Source: Papio anubis
Taxonomy: Eukaryota; Chordata; Mammalia; Primates; Cercopithecidae
Assembly: GCF_008728515.1 (NCBI RefSeq)
Contig: NC_044986.1
Span: forward strand, 109,418,313 to 109,482,312
Reading direction: 5' to 3'
Length of the DNA: 64,000 bases
Position numbers and translations under genes: made by a program. The notes below the pieces were generated by a model. The model saw nothing but the letters and a program-made list of their open reading frames with translations, did no database searches and was not told where the DNA came from. This document shows positions 1-11,057 of this stretch, piece after piece; positions within the stretch are counted from its first letter, which is position 1; every line of letters starts with the position of its first letter.

Positions 1-930
1 ACAAGGGTTTTCTTAGTTCACCAGTATTAGAAGATATAATAGTAAGGGCTGCTGTTTTGCCATCATTTGAAAATGGTTTCAGGGAAATTTAAGGATTGGT
101 AAGGCAATTAGTAGTGAAGCATATTTTAATTATAGTAACTGGATAAGCTGCTTACAGCTTTATGGATTAATACGTTATTGTTTAATAGGCCAGAGTCACG
201 TGTGATTTTAATCACACTTCTCACTGTAGCCACCGTTTTATTAGCAATGGTGTTTTATAACTTAATAATTTATACATAATGAGTTCAGAAGTTCCATTTA
301 CATGATATCCAAGAAATAATTTACCCATACATTACCACTCGTCAACAGGAAAGAAGTCCTTCAGGATCACAACCAAATAAATGTCCGAGATTGTTTTGCA
401 TTAAAGGATACTTATAATAATGAGATCATTTTACACTGCATTATGTTATTTCTGTTGATGCCAAGTCTGGGTTTTACAAAGTCATTTAAAACACAGGAGG
501 AAGATGAATCACAATAATTTCACACGTATTTAATAAGCATGAATTATCCACTGAAGTCTACATCCTTTCTTTAAGTTATGAAAACCATAAGGTGTTTGAG
601 TTAATGCTCTGTTGTAGAATTTTCTCGTCTAGCACTGCCCTCCTCCGTGCACCCCCCATTCCCGCCAGGCTTCCTCGAACGTCAGAAGCTGTTACACGGA
701 CAGGATTGAGCTGTGTGTATTTTAATGGCACGTGTGTCATGGTTTAGCTTGGGGTTTGCAAAACCTCTGTATATGCTAGCCTCTGGGCATCCATTACCAT
801 CTCGGAGAACACAGTCTCATCTTATCCAAAACAAACCTCAAAAAGCCCCCTGTGAGGACACCTCGGGGCCCCTGTCCTTGTGCGGAAGCAAAGAAACTTA
901 ACACTCAGTGATTAACTGCTTAACAGCGGA
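1..930. other. Unique AT-rich DNA, no gene seen
   Basis: No repeat family, exon or RNA gene was recognised. Reading frames are short and lack coding character. The only structure noted is a short inverted repeat at 200-217. Confidence 0.5.
200..217. repeat. Short inverted repeat GTGTGATT-TT-AATCACAC
   Basis: Two perfect 8-bp arms are separated by TT. Each arm resembles a homeodomain-type half-site. It could be a paired factor site or chance; nothing nearby decides it. Confidence 0.4.
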
Positions 931-1076
931 CGCTGTGCTAGTTTATACTTGTCATTTTCCTGAGGATTTTTTTTTGAACTCATAAACCCACTGGGGTTTC
1001 AGTTCTGCAAAGTCTTTTGAGGCCACGATGTGTGATATTGGAGAATCTTTTGGTGGGGTTGATCTGCGTAAGACAC
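931..1076 (+). repeat. Left arm of an inverted duplication
   Basis: The reverse complement of this segment recurs at 1866-2015. Outside the homopolymer run the arms agree at roughly nine of ten positions, and the differences are nearly all transitions. The T9 run here corresponds to an A22 run in the other arm. No named repeat family was recognised, so this may be a local inverted duplication or two opposed copies of an unfamiliar repeat. Confidence 0.8.
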
Positions 1077-1097
1077 AAGGATGTTAAAAAGTACTGC

Positions 1098-1100
<3 letters not shown>

Positions 1101-1135
<35 letters not shown>
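1101..1135. repeat. (CA)n microsatellite
   Basis: About 17 uninterrupted CA units start 25 bp after the left arm of the inverted duplication. The other arm has no such tract, so the array is specific to this side. Confidence 0.95.
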
Positions 1136-1137
<2 letters not shown>

Positions 1138-1865
1138 CATTATGTTCAAATGAGCTTGGAAACCTTGGCGAGACCATTTTCTGATATGCTGTTGTACATC
1201 ATGAGTGTCCAGGGAGCCGACCCAGCTTGCAGCATTTCCCAAACTTAATTGACCGTAGAACCCTTTTTGGAAGAATAGCTTAACTTCACGTTCTTTGCCT
1301 ATAAAATATATAAATCTAAATCAAAATATATGAAAAAGTACGTAGCTACACTATTCTGCCTACCACACAAATTTTATCAAGGCAGAAAATATAATGTATG
1401 TTCAGGTGATTTACAAGCTGGAAAGTACCATAAAAATGCAACAGATGATTTTTTTTTTCTCCTTTGATCTTTTTGGAAACAGTGTGGAAGAAATGATGTG
1501 CCAATGCTTTAATTGTTCCAAGTCCAGGGATCCGGATGCTGTTCCTTGTGTTCCTTTATTCTTCCTATCCAACTTTCCTCTCTGCTAGGAAAATCACTTT
1601 TTTTTTTTGAGGATACATATTACTAATTGCAGAAAATTGCCATTAGTAGGTGCTTGGTCTGAGTTCTCATTTTAAGTGGCTTTACTAGTCATGTTTACGC
1701 GGTCATCTAAATGCTCACTCTTTTAATGCCTAGAATGGCTTCTCTTCATAATGGGACTCTATAATTATCTGTGTGTTCCGTCTGTTTTCCATACTCTGCT
1801 TTTCCAGAATGGTCTAAGGTGTATTAAAAGAACAAAACTAAAAAACAGGGAGTCTTGTGTCATTC
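1136..1865. other. Spacer between inverted arms; no gene seen
   Basis: AT-rich DNA without a recognised repeat. The stretch around 1238-1270 has the feel of an old DNA transposon, but I could not assign a family. Confidence 0.4.
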
Positions 1866-2015
1866 AGATCATCCCCACCTAAGGATTCTCCAGTATCACA
1901 CATCATGGCCTCAAAAGACTTCGCAGAACTGAAACCCCAGTGGGTTCATGAGTTAAAAAAAAAAAAAAAAAAAAAATCCTTAGGAAAATGACAAGTATAA
2001 ACTAGCACGGCATCT
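1866..2015 (-). repeat. Right arm of an inverted duplication
   Basis: Reverse complement of 931-1076. It carries a 22-A run at 1955-1976 where the left arm has nine Ts, consistent with slippage expansion in this copy. Similarity fades gradually beyond both ends and faint traces continue outward, so the true ends may be wider. Confidence 0.8.
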
Positions 2016-2394
2016 GCTCTAAGGGAGTCAGGATAGGGGAGCAAAGTTTTCTGCAGATTCCCCGCTGCACAGGTTGGTAGACAGAAGGCCCCTGCGTAAA
2101 CCCGCTTCTGGCTCCAACCTCCTGATTCCTCCTAACTAGTTTACACTCACAGTCGCATGTTCGTGGACGTTTACTGAATTAACAGGTAACTGTGGATATC
2201 GTAAAAGTGCTATTTTTATTTCATGTGGAGGCAAGATTGAATTTCTTCATGGTTAGATTTGGTGCAGTTGAAACTGCTTATGGTGGCTTGGAGAGCAGTG
2301 GCCTCAGCGAGCTAATTTGTTAATAATGTAGTTTATCTGTAATGCTTTGGCTGCAGGAAATAAAGGAACATGTTCCACTCAATACAAGCATAGC
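2016..2394. other. Unique DNA, possibly regulatory (2150-2370)
   Basis: No repeat was identified. 2150-2370 has balanced composition with scattered TAAT-type and GATA-like sites and no transposon signature, a texture often seen in conserved non-coding DNA. There is no direct evidence of function. Confidence 0.25.
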
Positions 2395-4130
2395 CATTCT
2401 TTTATTATTCATTTATTTATTCAGCCAATGTTTATAGTGCCTGTTTCTTATAAAAGGGAATAAAATACAGAATCCCTGTCCTCATGCAGTTTGGAGTGTA
2501 GTGGGGAGACGAACAGTGAACAGATGCCTGTGTGTTGTGCCTGATGGTGGGTGATAAGAATGCAAGGGGGAGGGGATGTGGGGGAAGGAGATGGCACACT
2601 TATAGGGGATCAAAGAAGACCTCAGAGACCTAAAGGTTGTGCAGAAATTTAGAGAAAGAATGTTTCAGACAGTGGGATTGGCAAGTGCACCTCCCCGCCC
2701 CCCCAGGGAGAAGCAGGCTCACGCAAGAGAGAGAGCTAGGGGACCGATCAGATAGGAAGTCTCCTACACCATTTTAAGGAGTTTGACCTTTGTTCGCAAG
2801 GAGACCCTAAAGCCTTGGTGTGTTTTAAGCAAAAGAGTGACAAGATCAGAGTAATCTTTTCAAAAGGATCACTGCTACAAGGAGGTAAAAAGGGAAGCGC
2901 AGAAAACAGGAGGCAACCGCAGTCATCCAGGCAAAAGCTGAAGGTGGCTTGGCCCAGAGTGCCAACCACGGACAGGATGAGAAGTCGTAAAATGCTAGGT
3001 ATTTATTCGAAGGGGGAGAGGGACAGAGTTTGGCCAAGAATTGGATGTAGGATGGGAGAGAAAGGAGTCAGGGCTGACTTTACATTTTAGTTGAACGACT
3101 TGAAGAATGATGTTGGCATTATCAAGATGGGGGAATACTGAGAGTGGGACAGATTTGAAGGAGGGGGCAGTTTGGGGATAGTTAAAGGTGAGCTGCCTCC
3201 AGATATCTAAGTGGAGATATTCAGCAGGCAGGTGGCTCTAGGCATCTGGAGGCCGGATTGAGAACTTGGCTGGAGACAGAGATGTGTTGTTGGTTGATAG
3301 TCATGAGTCTGGAAGAGATCACTTAGTGAGTGAGTATAAAAAGAAAAGAAGAACTTCATACACTAAGCCTGGAGGCACCAGCAGCAGGAGGAGAGACTAG
3401 CACAGGAAACTGAGGAGTAGCAGCCAGTCATGAAGAAAACCAAGAGGGCACGGTGTCCTGGAAACCACGGGAGTTGAGTATCTCCAGAAAGTAAATGTTG
3501 TTCACTTTGCCCACTGCTGTTGATGACTAGAGTAACATTAAGAGGGAGAGGTTGCCTTTGGAGTTGAGGATGTGGAGGTCTTAGCAAGGTCAGGAGCTGG
3601 CTTTGGTAATGTAATGGGGCTAGAAGCTTACCTGTGATGGGTACAACATGGATAAGTCCTTGAAGAGTTTATTCCAAGTGAAGGCAAAGAAATTGCAATC
3701 GCTGGAAGAGGATGTTGGGTTAAGGAATGGTGTTTTTAAGACAGGCATTAGCACAGTGTGTCTTTTGTTAAGGCAGGTGGCTAGCAGAGTGGGGAAAATG
3801 ATGTAGGAGATAGGCCCAGTTGCTGGGGCAGTATCGTTGTGCAGGGAGAAGGGACTGGGATCTTGAATGCCAGTGGAGGGACTGGCCTTGGCCAGAGTCC
3901 CAGCGACAGGGGAAAAGACAGAATGTATAGTACCAGCCTGGTGTGCTGGTAAGGGTGTGGGGACTGGCTAGAAGTTCTCTTTGGAGTGTTTTGGTTTTCT
4001 CAGTGAAATACGAAGCAGGGTTATCAGCTAGCTGAGAGGGAGGTTGAAGGAGAAAGTATTATCATATTAGAGTTTTGCGGAGAGAGGAAAGGTTATGAAA
4101 TAGTTGGTTAGCAGAGAGAGAATGGACTGA
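2395..4130 (-). mobile_element. L2 LINE, antisense, ~1.7 kb, degraded
   Basis: The left end is the reversed L2 3' tail (ATTCATTTATTTATTCAGCCAATG, here split by mutation). It is followed by the purine-rich strand typical of reversed L2: an AAGGAGTTTGACCTTTG-like block, TGACAAGATCAGA, ATCCAGGCAAAAGCTG and GTGTCCTGGAAACCAC. Read on the minus strand, the 3360-3590 part corresponds to reverse-transcriptase coding sequence of the CR1/L2 group, broken by stops and indels. The right boundary is fuzzy. This ancient mammal-wide element explains the 60-100-codon frames seen here. Confidence 0.8.
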
Positions 4131-4234
4131 AGAAGAAAGGTAGAAAGATGATAATTCAAGAGGTGATAACTCAAGAAAATTGAACTTTCTCTTTTCATTG
4201 CTGCATCGGAGAATTTGGCCTGGATATTGGCAAA

Positions 4235-4490
4235 AGCGGCCAATATTCCATTGCATATATATACCACAATTTGTGTATTTCATTTGCCTATTATTAGGCA
4301 TGACTGTTATTTCCAGTAGGAAGCTGTTTTGAATACAGCTGCTGTGAACATTCATTTATGGATGTCCGTTTTCTTCCCAGAAGCAGAATGGCTGGGTCGT
4401 AGAATAGATATATAATAACCTGGTAAGAAACTGCCAAACAATTTTCTGAAGTAGTTGTTCTGCAAAAGTAACCAGTCAAATGTTTCACCC
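4235..4490 (-). mobile_element. L1M fragment, antisense
   Basis: It matches the reversed 3' part of old L1 ORF2: TTCCATTGCATATATATACC, then AGCTGCTGTGAACATTCAT, then GCTGGGTCGTAGAATAG and AAACTGCCAAACAATTTTC. It is divergent, hence an old L1M-type copy. Confidence 0.75.
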
Positions 4491-4995
4491 CTTAAAGTAG
4501 AAAATTAGCTATAATAAATGAAACGTAGAAATTTAGAAGTTAGAAATTTAGAATTTCTATCACTATACAATTTCAGTTTTTACAGTTTCTGCTTAGTTAC
4601 AGCTAAGTCTTAGCAAATCTTAGGAACATCACCAAACATCCGTGGACTCAATTTCCATAGGTAATTGAGGTAACTGGGTGACCTGTAAGGTCCCTTCCAG
4701 ACCCCACATTCTTTGATTTTTGGTGGAATTCTGCCACATGGTAATAGACAGAAAGCACCTCTGTGTACATTTTTATTCCATGGGAATTGAGCAGTATTTA
4801 AAGTACTGGACATAGTAAGAAAAAAATCTAGAACATAAGATGCAGAGGCAAAAGGATGAGGCTCCTACAAAGCACATACTTGTGTATGAAAATCACATAT
4901 TTCAAAAACAACATTGTACCGTGATACAGGAATCTACTCTTGTGTAAAAAGCTATATACCTATGAATAGCTCCAATTCTGTTTTAATTATAATCA
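4491..4995. other. Unique DNA with a possible MIR-like scrap
   Basis: 4635-4725 contains GACCTGTAAGGTCCCTTCCAG, a phrase common in old SINE or DNA-element fossils, but I could not name the family. The rest is AT-rich with no gene. Confidence 0.3.
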
Positions 4996-6174
4996 ATACT
5001 GGGAGATGCATTTGGATGGTTTGAGGAAAAAAGGTTGCCCATCCACTGTTTGGATTGTCGTGGCTTGTTTTGAAGCCAGCGTAACAAAATATTTGCCTCT
5101 GTTACTTTTGCAGTACTGCCGGGCAAGTGTTTGTCTGCCTGGGCTGTCTCTAGCCAGGAGAGAAGAAATTTCTGTTTCCTCCCGCCAGGCAGAATCGATA
5201 GCCCCAGCACCATCTATGTGCTAGCTCTGGTCTGTAAAAGTATCTAAATGAGCGTTGCTACAAATCTTTCTCTGTTAATCTTCTAGCTGTTCCCTAACTT
5301 CAGCACTGCCTGGTGAAGGTGCACTTCGCCAAAGACTGAGGAGTCATGGTTCACTTGGTGGAAGCTGTCTGATAAATAGAGGATGCTGGAAAAGACAGAT
5401 TGAACATCAGTGTGAAATCATGCACTGCCATAATTTGTCTTTCGGGTTAATGAGAATTAGGAATGGGGAGGGGAAACCAGCTGGAGATAGCCCCGAACCA
5501 GGTGGTGATTGGTGGTGGAGGTAGATGTCCAATCGGTCTCAGTCACCCTTTCGAGGTCCTGGGGTTGTGAGGTCCTCACCCACCCAGGGCAGGGCGAATG
5601 CCCTCTGCTTGTCACTGCCTTTTTGGAAGGGACTCTGAGAGGTGTGAGCGTTGAAAAGCACACAGAAGCCCATGGAATCGTGGAGTTGAGACAGTGGAGG
5701 TCTCTTAGGCCAAACTCTTGCCCTGCGTGGAGTCCTTTTCATGGCCTCCCTGAGCTGGTTGTCATCTGGCCCCTGCTCGAATACCCCTAGTGACCTGGCA
5801 CTCACCACCTCAACAGAGTCACTGTCTAGGACTCAAGCATTCCAGAACATTCCCTGAGGACTCAGCCTCACCACACCGGTGCTGAATAACCTTTCTTCCA
5901 TGATAAGAAGAAAGACTCTAAAGCTAGCCTGGGGGTAACAGCTCTGGATGGTTTTTTCCTTCTCTCCCCGGCTGGGGATGGGTGTTGGGCACAGTAAGCA
6001 TTTTATTTCTGTTCTTTCTTGGAGGCACAAATTAACAATTTTTTCCTACCCAGGGGCCATCATACCCTAAGCTGCACTGATTTTTAAACTGGTCTATAGA
6101 GACAACTCGTTTCCCATGTTCGGCTGATGCACTCCATAACTACCCAAAAGTCCATTTATTTGTAACTCTAAAGC
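4996..6174. other. Mostly unique DNA; ancient repeat-like block near 5670-5830
   Basis: 5000-5330 is repeat-free. 5670-5830 (a GGAATCGTGGAGTTGAGA-like start, then CTCGAATACCCCTAGTGACC and GCACTCACCACCTCA) resembles a mammal-wide old repeat whose family I cannot name with confidence. No exon was identified. Confidence 0.35.
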
Positions 6175-6400
6175 AATGACTCCCAGCCACGGCAATTTCA
6201 CACACACCCCCACTCCCCCTGGGGACACTCGGCGCTCTCTGGACACACTTTGGTTCCCACAGCTGGTGTGGGGTGCTATTGATATCCGGTGGGTAACGGC
6301 CGGGGGGTGCTGCTACAGACCCTACAGTTCACAGGACAGCCCCCAAAACAAAGAATGATTTGGCCCAGAACATCTCAGTGCCAAGGCTGAGAAACTCTAG
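6175..6400 (+). mobile_element. MER20 (hAT-Charlie)
   Basis: Resembles the MER20 consensus end to end: CCCCCTGGGGACACTCGG, GGTGTGGGGTGCTATTG, GACAGCCCCCAAAACAAAGA and a GCTGAGAAACTCTAG end. Non-autonomous DNA transposon, no coding capacity. Confidence 0.8.
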
Positions 6401-6458
6401 TCTAAAGGGACTAAATAGCCAACCAGTAGGACCATCTGCACTTATATTTGTCTTCAGG

Positions 6459-6773
6459 GTTTTTTGTTGTTGTTGTTGTTGTTTTGTTTAAGATGGGATC
6501 TCAGGCTGGAGTGCAGTGGCATGATCTTGGCTCACTGCAGCCTCTGCCCCCCAGGCTTGAGAGATCCTCCCATCTCAGCCTCCCTGGGAGCTAGGACATG
6601 TACAGATGTGCACCACTACACCCAGCTTTTTTTTTTTTTTTTTTGGTATTCTTGGTAGAGACGAGGTTTTGCCATGTTGCTCAGTCTGGTCTCTAACCCC
6701 TGAGCTCAAGTGATCTGCCTATCTCGGCCTCTCAGAGTGCTTGGATTACAGGTGTGAGCCACCACACTCAGCC
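6459..6773 (-). mobile_element. AluJ, antisense, with target-site duplication
   Basis: A reversed dimeric Alu (T-rich tail, right arm, T18 middle linker, left arm ending GTGAGCCACCACACTCAGCC). It is flanked by TGTCTTCAGG at 6449-6458 and 6774-6783. High divergence suggests AluJ. Confidence 0.93.
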
Positions 6774-6783
6774 TGTCTTCAGG

Positions 6784-8084
6784 ATTCTTACAGAAGAGTT
6801 CGTGTAGAAGCAAGCAGTTCGCTGTAGAAAGAATTCGAGGAAAATCAGGTGTTGTGGGGCATGGAGGTTGTGATAGGATGCAGGGGCAGTGCAGTTTACC
6901 AGCTTTCAGCCATAACTTTCCTCACAGATTGGTGCATATCTTTGAATCATAAATAGGAGCTTATTTTTAAAAGGCCTCTGGGGTTTTGTAAGACACGTCC
7001 AACTTATTACTAATAAACCAAGGAGGTATCTGTTAACTTCCAATTAGAGGAGAAGACAGTACGAAGTCCAAAAGTTTTAAAAGGCCTTGTTTTTTCAATA
7101 GCTTATTCATTCAGTTTAAGAAAGCAATTTGTTTGCTGTAGTTTATGGAGAATTCTAAATCTGGTGAATTGTTATTGCTTGATAAGGGTTTGCTTTGGTT
7201 GATCTCATGTGTGTACCAGGGGAGACCAAAAATATTATTTTTATTGAAAAAACATGCGAAGTCATTTTTTTTCTCCTTGACTTCAGAAGACAAAGATAAT
7301 GATGCAAGTGTTGCTATATGGTGGTGGGATAATGACAGACAGAGGCAGTGGGTCATTCCCACACCCACTTTCTGGGGTAGGGCCCATGCTGAGAGAGGAG
7401 GCGGAAGAGCTTGTCAGTCAAGGCAGCAGCTAATTCACTGAGCTCCAGCACTCTCCGGACACTTCCAACATCAATCACATTTGCCATGAACATCAGTTCA
7501 GGTCCCCTTTTCCCCCATCCCCATGACCGAGAACAATCTATACTTGAAAATGGATGAAATCAACATTTCTGGGGTGCCCCCTCTGTGCTGGCCTTGTCTG
7601 TGGCTTGGTGCAAGATCCTAGAATGGGAACAAGAGGCACGCACTCCTTAGGGGCAGGGAAGGAGTCCTGGGCCCACCATGTGTCGTCACTTGGCAACATA
7701 AGACCAGCAGTATAAACAAAGGACTGTGGGATTCTGAATTGTCCCACCAGGTGAAATCCTCTTTTTCTTTTCTGGCTTGTAAGCATAATGATTGAGTGAC
7801 ACTTTTCACTTTTAAAATGAAAATAGCAAAACTTAAACGAGGGAGTTGTTATTAAGTCGTGGCGGCCCTCTTGGAGTTTAAAGATGTTCCAGGGCACAGT
7901 ACAGGGATCCTCCTCCAATTGTGTGACTTTTTTTATTTTTCCATGGTAAAAGTCACGCCATGCTTCCCCTCCTTGTGAGGCTCATGAAAACACACAGCCG
8001 AGGTTCCGATGATGGCCACCGCCAGACAAGCGCACTCTCTGAGGTGTGGCCGTGTCCCTGCCATGCTAACAGGCCCCAGCACCA
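6784..8084. other. Mostly unique DNA; weak L2 trace at 7555-7680
   Basis: 7555-7680 looks like a worn reversed L2 tail (GTGCCCCCTCTGTGCTGGCC). The remainder has no recognised repeat, exon or RNA gene. A frame at 7538-7918 on the minus strand overlaps the L2 trace and looks non-coding. Confidence 0.35.
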
Positions 8085-8365
8085 GTGCGCCCTGGGCTTA
8101 TTCACGGCTTAAATCATCTCAGCACCCTGAATTCGTTCCTCTGGAGACATGCTCGGAACCATCCTCCCAGTGATGACATTGCAGCTCTCATACAAGAGCT
8201 TGCCTTCCGATCTCTCCTGTGGAACGTGGCAGTTTTCTCTGTGATGGCCAAATTAATTATTAGAAGTGGCTTGCTAGCAGACAGTTGGATGCTAATTATG
8301 ATTGAAACCTTAGGGACCCTGAAACCCGAATGTGTCAATGCTTATTGTTGCTGAGAAAAATGAAA
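8085..8365. promoter_or_regulatory. Candidate conserved regulatory element (TAAT-rich)
   Basis: Repeat-free and compositionally balanced, with several homeodomain-type cores close together (AAATTAATTATT at ~8249, GCTAATTATGATT at ~8290). It has the texture of a conserved enhancer, and an 89-codon frame across it does not look coding. Function is inferred only. Confidence 0.4.
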
Positions 8366-8639
8366 AACCATAAAATAAGAAAGAAGTTTTTTAAACTGAA
8401 AACAATGCAGATGAAGCCGGGAAACGTGGACTGAGTTAACTGAGGTCTGAGTGAAATCTATCCAAACCCTTGCTCACAGTGAGAAGGTTTAGAGAAGTGT
8501 GGTTAATTAGTTGCTACTTTCTGTTAGAGAGGGGATCGAGTTTGGCTATTTCCACGCAAAGCAAAAAGACTGGCATTGATTAAATTGGAGATGACATTTG
8601 GGAGGTGTTCTCAGAATATCTAAGTTTGATTATCTAATT
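8366..8639. other. Unique DNA between two candidate elements
   Basis: No repeat or gene recognised. TTAATTAG-type cores continue at ~8501. Confidence 0.35.
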
Positions 8640-9010
8640 TGACTTCATACTGTGTCCCAGGTTTGTGAAGCCTTTCTAGCAAGTACCACCCAGGAAGAAT
8701 TATTTTCAATTAAATGGATCATGACCACTGCAGAAGAAATCATGAAACGCACCTGTAGCGTGGGGTCATGGTGTGAACAAAGCTGCCGAGCTCACAAAGA
8801 GACAGTCTGGGAGTCGGCTGTGCTAATGCCGGCTTTGAGCATCATTTCGTTCCTTCCCATCAACAGTTCCATTAATGAGGTACAGAGATGAAGGCAGGCA
8901 GATACTTCATGGAGCTGTGTGACACAAGATTGATGCTGTCACCAGCTGTCATTGGAACGAATAAGAAAGAGGCTAACAGACCCTTGATCATTAGAAGGGC
9001 TGATAATCTA
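8640..9010. promoter_or_regulatory. Candidate conserved regulatory element
   Basis: Repeat-free and rich in factor-like motifs: TTTTCAATTAAATGG, a CACCTG E-box at ~8750, TCCATTAATGAGG and CAGCTGTCATTGG. The 79-codon frame inside is short and unsupported. Called on texture, so low certainty. Confidence 0.4.
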
Positions 9011-9205
9011 TTGTGAGTTTGTCAAAAAAGGAGGAAGGAGATCAAATATTAGTGGAGAAAGAACACAGGGTAAAGAACATGATGGAAACTTCCTAATCAT
9101 TTCGTGTAGTTATGAAATGGGTGGCTTTATTTAGCAACGCATATGATATGGTAGAGGCAATATTCCAAGCATGCATTCTAGAGTAATCTTTAATAAGTAA
9201 ACAAA

Positions 9206-9360
9206 GGGCAGGGCGGTGACTTGCACCTGTCATAATCCCAGCACTTTGAGAGACTGAGGCAGGAGGATCACTTGAGCCCAGGAGTTTGAGATCAGCCTGA
9301 GTAACATGGTGAGATGCTGTCTTTACAAAAAATTTAAAAATTTTTAAAAACTTTAAAAAG
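9206..9360 (+). mobile_element. FLAM / Alu left monomer
   Basis: A single left Alu arm (CACCTGTCATAATCCCAGC to ACATGGTGAGATGCTGTC) runs straight into an A/T-rich tail with no right arm, as in fossil left Alu monomers. Confidence 0.85.
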
Positions 9361-10127
9361 TAAAGAGCATCCATAAATACTTTTTTGGGGATTCCATGGG
9401 ATTTTTTTAATGGTTGTTTTTTTCTCAAAGAAAGTTAAGTAATTTATAATATCTTGTGAAATGAGGTGGCTGTTATAAAATAACAATATAAAAAATAAGT
9501 TTTGTCTAATGTTGCAGCTCGATCGTTGTTCATCATACAAGACTGTCTGGTGTCAGACGCAGAAATTTCCCCTTAGTTTCACCTGTGGATGCAGCAGGTC
9601 AATGAGTCCCCACTTCCGTTAGAGACACGTGAACCACTCTAAATACAGTCATTTCTCAGGGAAAATTTACACAGAGGTAATGACAGATACGTAAATTCCA
9701 TTGTTCCAGAGCAGAGCAGGTATGGCTGAGGGAGGAATGATGTTATAAGAAACTCCGTTACAGTCCCTGAGATTCTTCTCCAATTACACTTAGGGTTGAA
9801 TTTTCAGATACTTTTTCTTGCATCCAAGGAAGGAATTTTAGGGGAATTATATTTATTAAATCTCATTTTTCTTTGCTTTATCCAGCTTTTCCTTGATAAT
9901 TTTAATTCTTACCATGCAGTAATTCAGTGACCTCAATTCTCCCTCCCCTGAGCCAAAAAGGAAAGCCCTCTGTGTTTAAAGAGACTCAGAGCCTCCTGCC
10001 TGTCCTAGTTCTGCAGAAAGGAAGCTGCACCTTTGCAGAGCCCCTCTTGGCACAGGTAGAGATCAGCAATTCAGTCCTATTCAAAAGGTTAAGGAGGGTA
10101 GGGGCCAATTCAACTGCATAAACATTT
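9361..10127. other. Unique DNA, no gene seen
   Basis: AT-rich to mixed sequence without a recognised repeat, exon or RNA gene. Confidence 0.4.
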
Positions 10128-10290
10128 GATACTCAGTTAGCGTCTCCCAAACAGCAGCATTGATATCACCTGGTAACTTGTCAGAAATGCAGAGTCTCAG
10201 ACCCCACCCCAGACCCACTGCATCGGAATCTGCACGTGCACAGAGTCCCCAGGCGATTCCTATGCACATTGAAGTGTAGAGAACTCTGCA
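10128..10290 (+). mobile_element. MER5A-type hAT-Charlie element
   Basis: Follows the MER5A/5B consensus: AGCAGCATTGATATCACCTG, AACTTGTCAGAAATGCAGAG, CCCCACCCCAGACCCACTG, and a terminal GTAGAGAACTCTGC in place of the TIR. Confidence 0.85.
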
Positions 10291-10729
10291 GGTCTGGCAG
10301 GCTCCTAGGCAGGTCCAAGCCGATAGACAGAGGAACACAGCCTGAGTGTCACTCCATGGCAGCAGCGTTGATAACGCTCTGGCCAAGAATGAAGCATTTG
10401 AGGAATATATGAGGAACGGAGGACAGTGAGGAAGGATGAAAATGACCCGAACACAAGCAAAGTGGTAAATGTGAAAAATCTCTTTTCATGGACCTTGCTG
10501 CTTGTGTGGTTGAGAAAGGATTTTTTTTTTTCTACCTTTGGAGAAGAAATTCATTCTACATTGATTGATTGGAAGGTCAAACAATGAATAAAAAGTAAGA
10601 ATTTTAAAAAAAGAGAGAGGCAAAAACTTAGTTATAAACCAAGGTTCTCATGTTCAGCTAAACTACAGGGCACTTTGCCCCATATTTTTTCCCTGTAAGT
10701 TCACATTTCTTATAAAACAGCTACAGGGT
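10291..10729. other. Unique DNA, no gene seen
   Basis: No repeat family, exon or RNA gene recognised. Confidence 0.4.
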
Positions 10730-10746
10730 AAAAAATCGTATCTGTC

Positions 10747-11040
10747 GGCCGGGCGCGGTGGCTCAAGCTTGTAATCCCAGCACTTTGGGAGGCCGAGACG
10801 GGCGGATCACGAGGTCAGGAGATCGAGACTATCCTGGCTAACACGGTGAAACCCCGTCTCTACTAAAAAATACAAAAAACTAGCCGGGCGAGGTGGCGGG
10901 CGCCTGTAGTCCCAGCTACTCTGGAGGCTGAGGCAGGAGAATGGCGTAAACCCGGGAGGCGGAGCTTGCAGTGAGCTGAGATCCGGCCACAGCACTCTAG
11001 CCTGGGCGACAGAGCCAGACTCCGTCTCAAAAAAAAAAAA
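10747..11040 (+). mobile_element. Young AluY, Old World monkey type
   Basis: A full-length dimer close to the AluY consensus with GGCTCAAGC, AAAAAACTAGCCGGGCGAGG, GGCGTAAACCCGGGAGGCGG and GAGATCCGGCCAC, which I know as marks of cercopithecid AluY subfamilies. A perfect 17-bp target-site duplication AAAAAATCGTATCTGTC lies at 10730-10746 and 11041-11057. Low divergence and intact duplication indicate recent insertion. Confidence 0.95.
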
Positions 11041-11057
11041 AAAAAATCGTATCTGTC

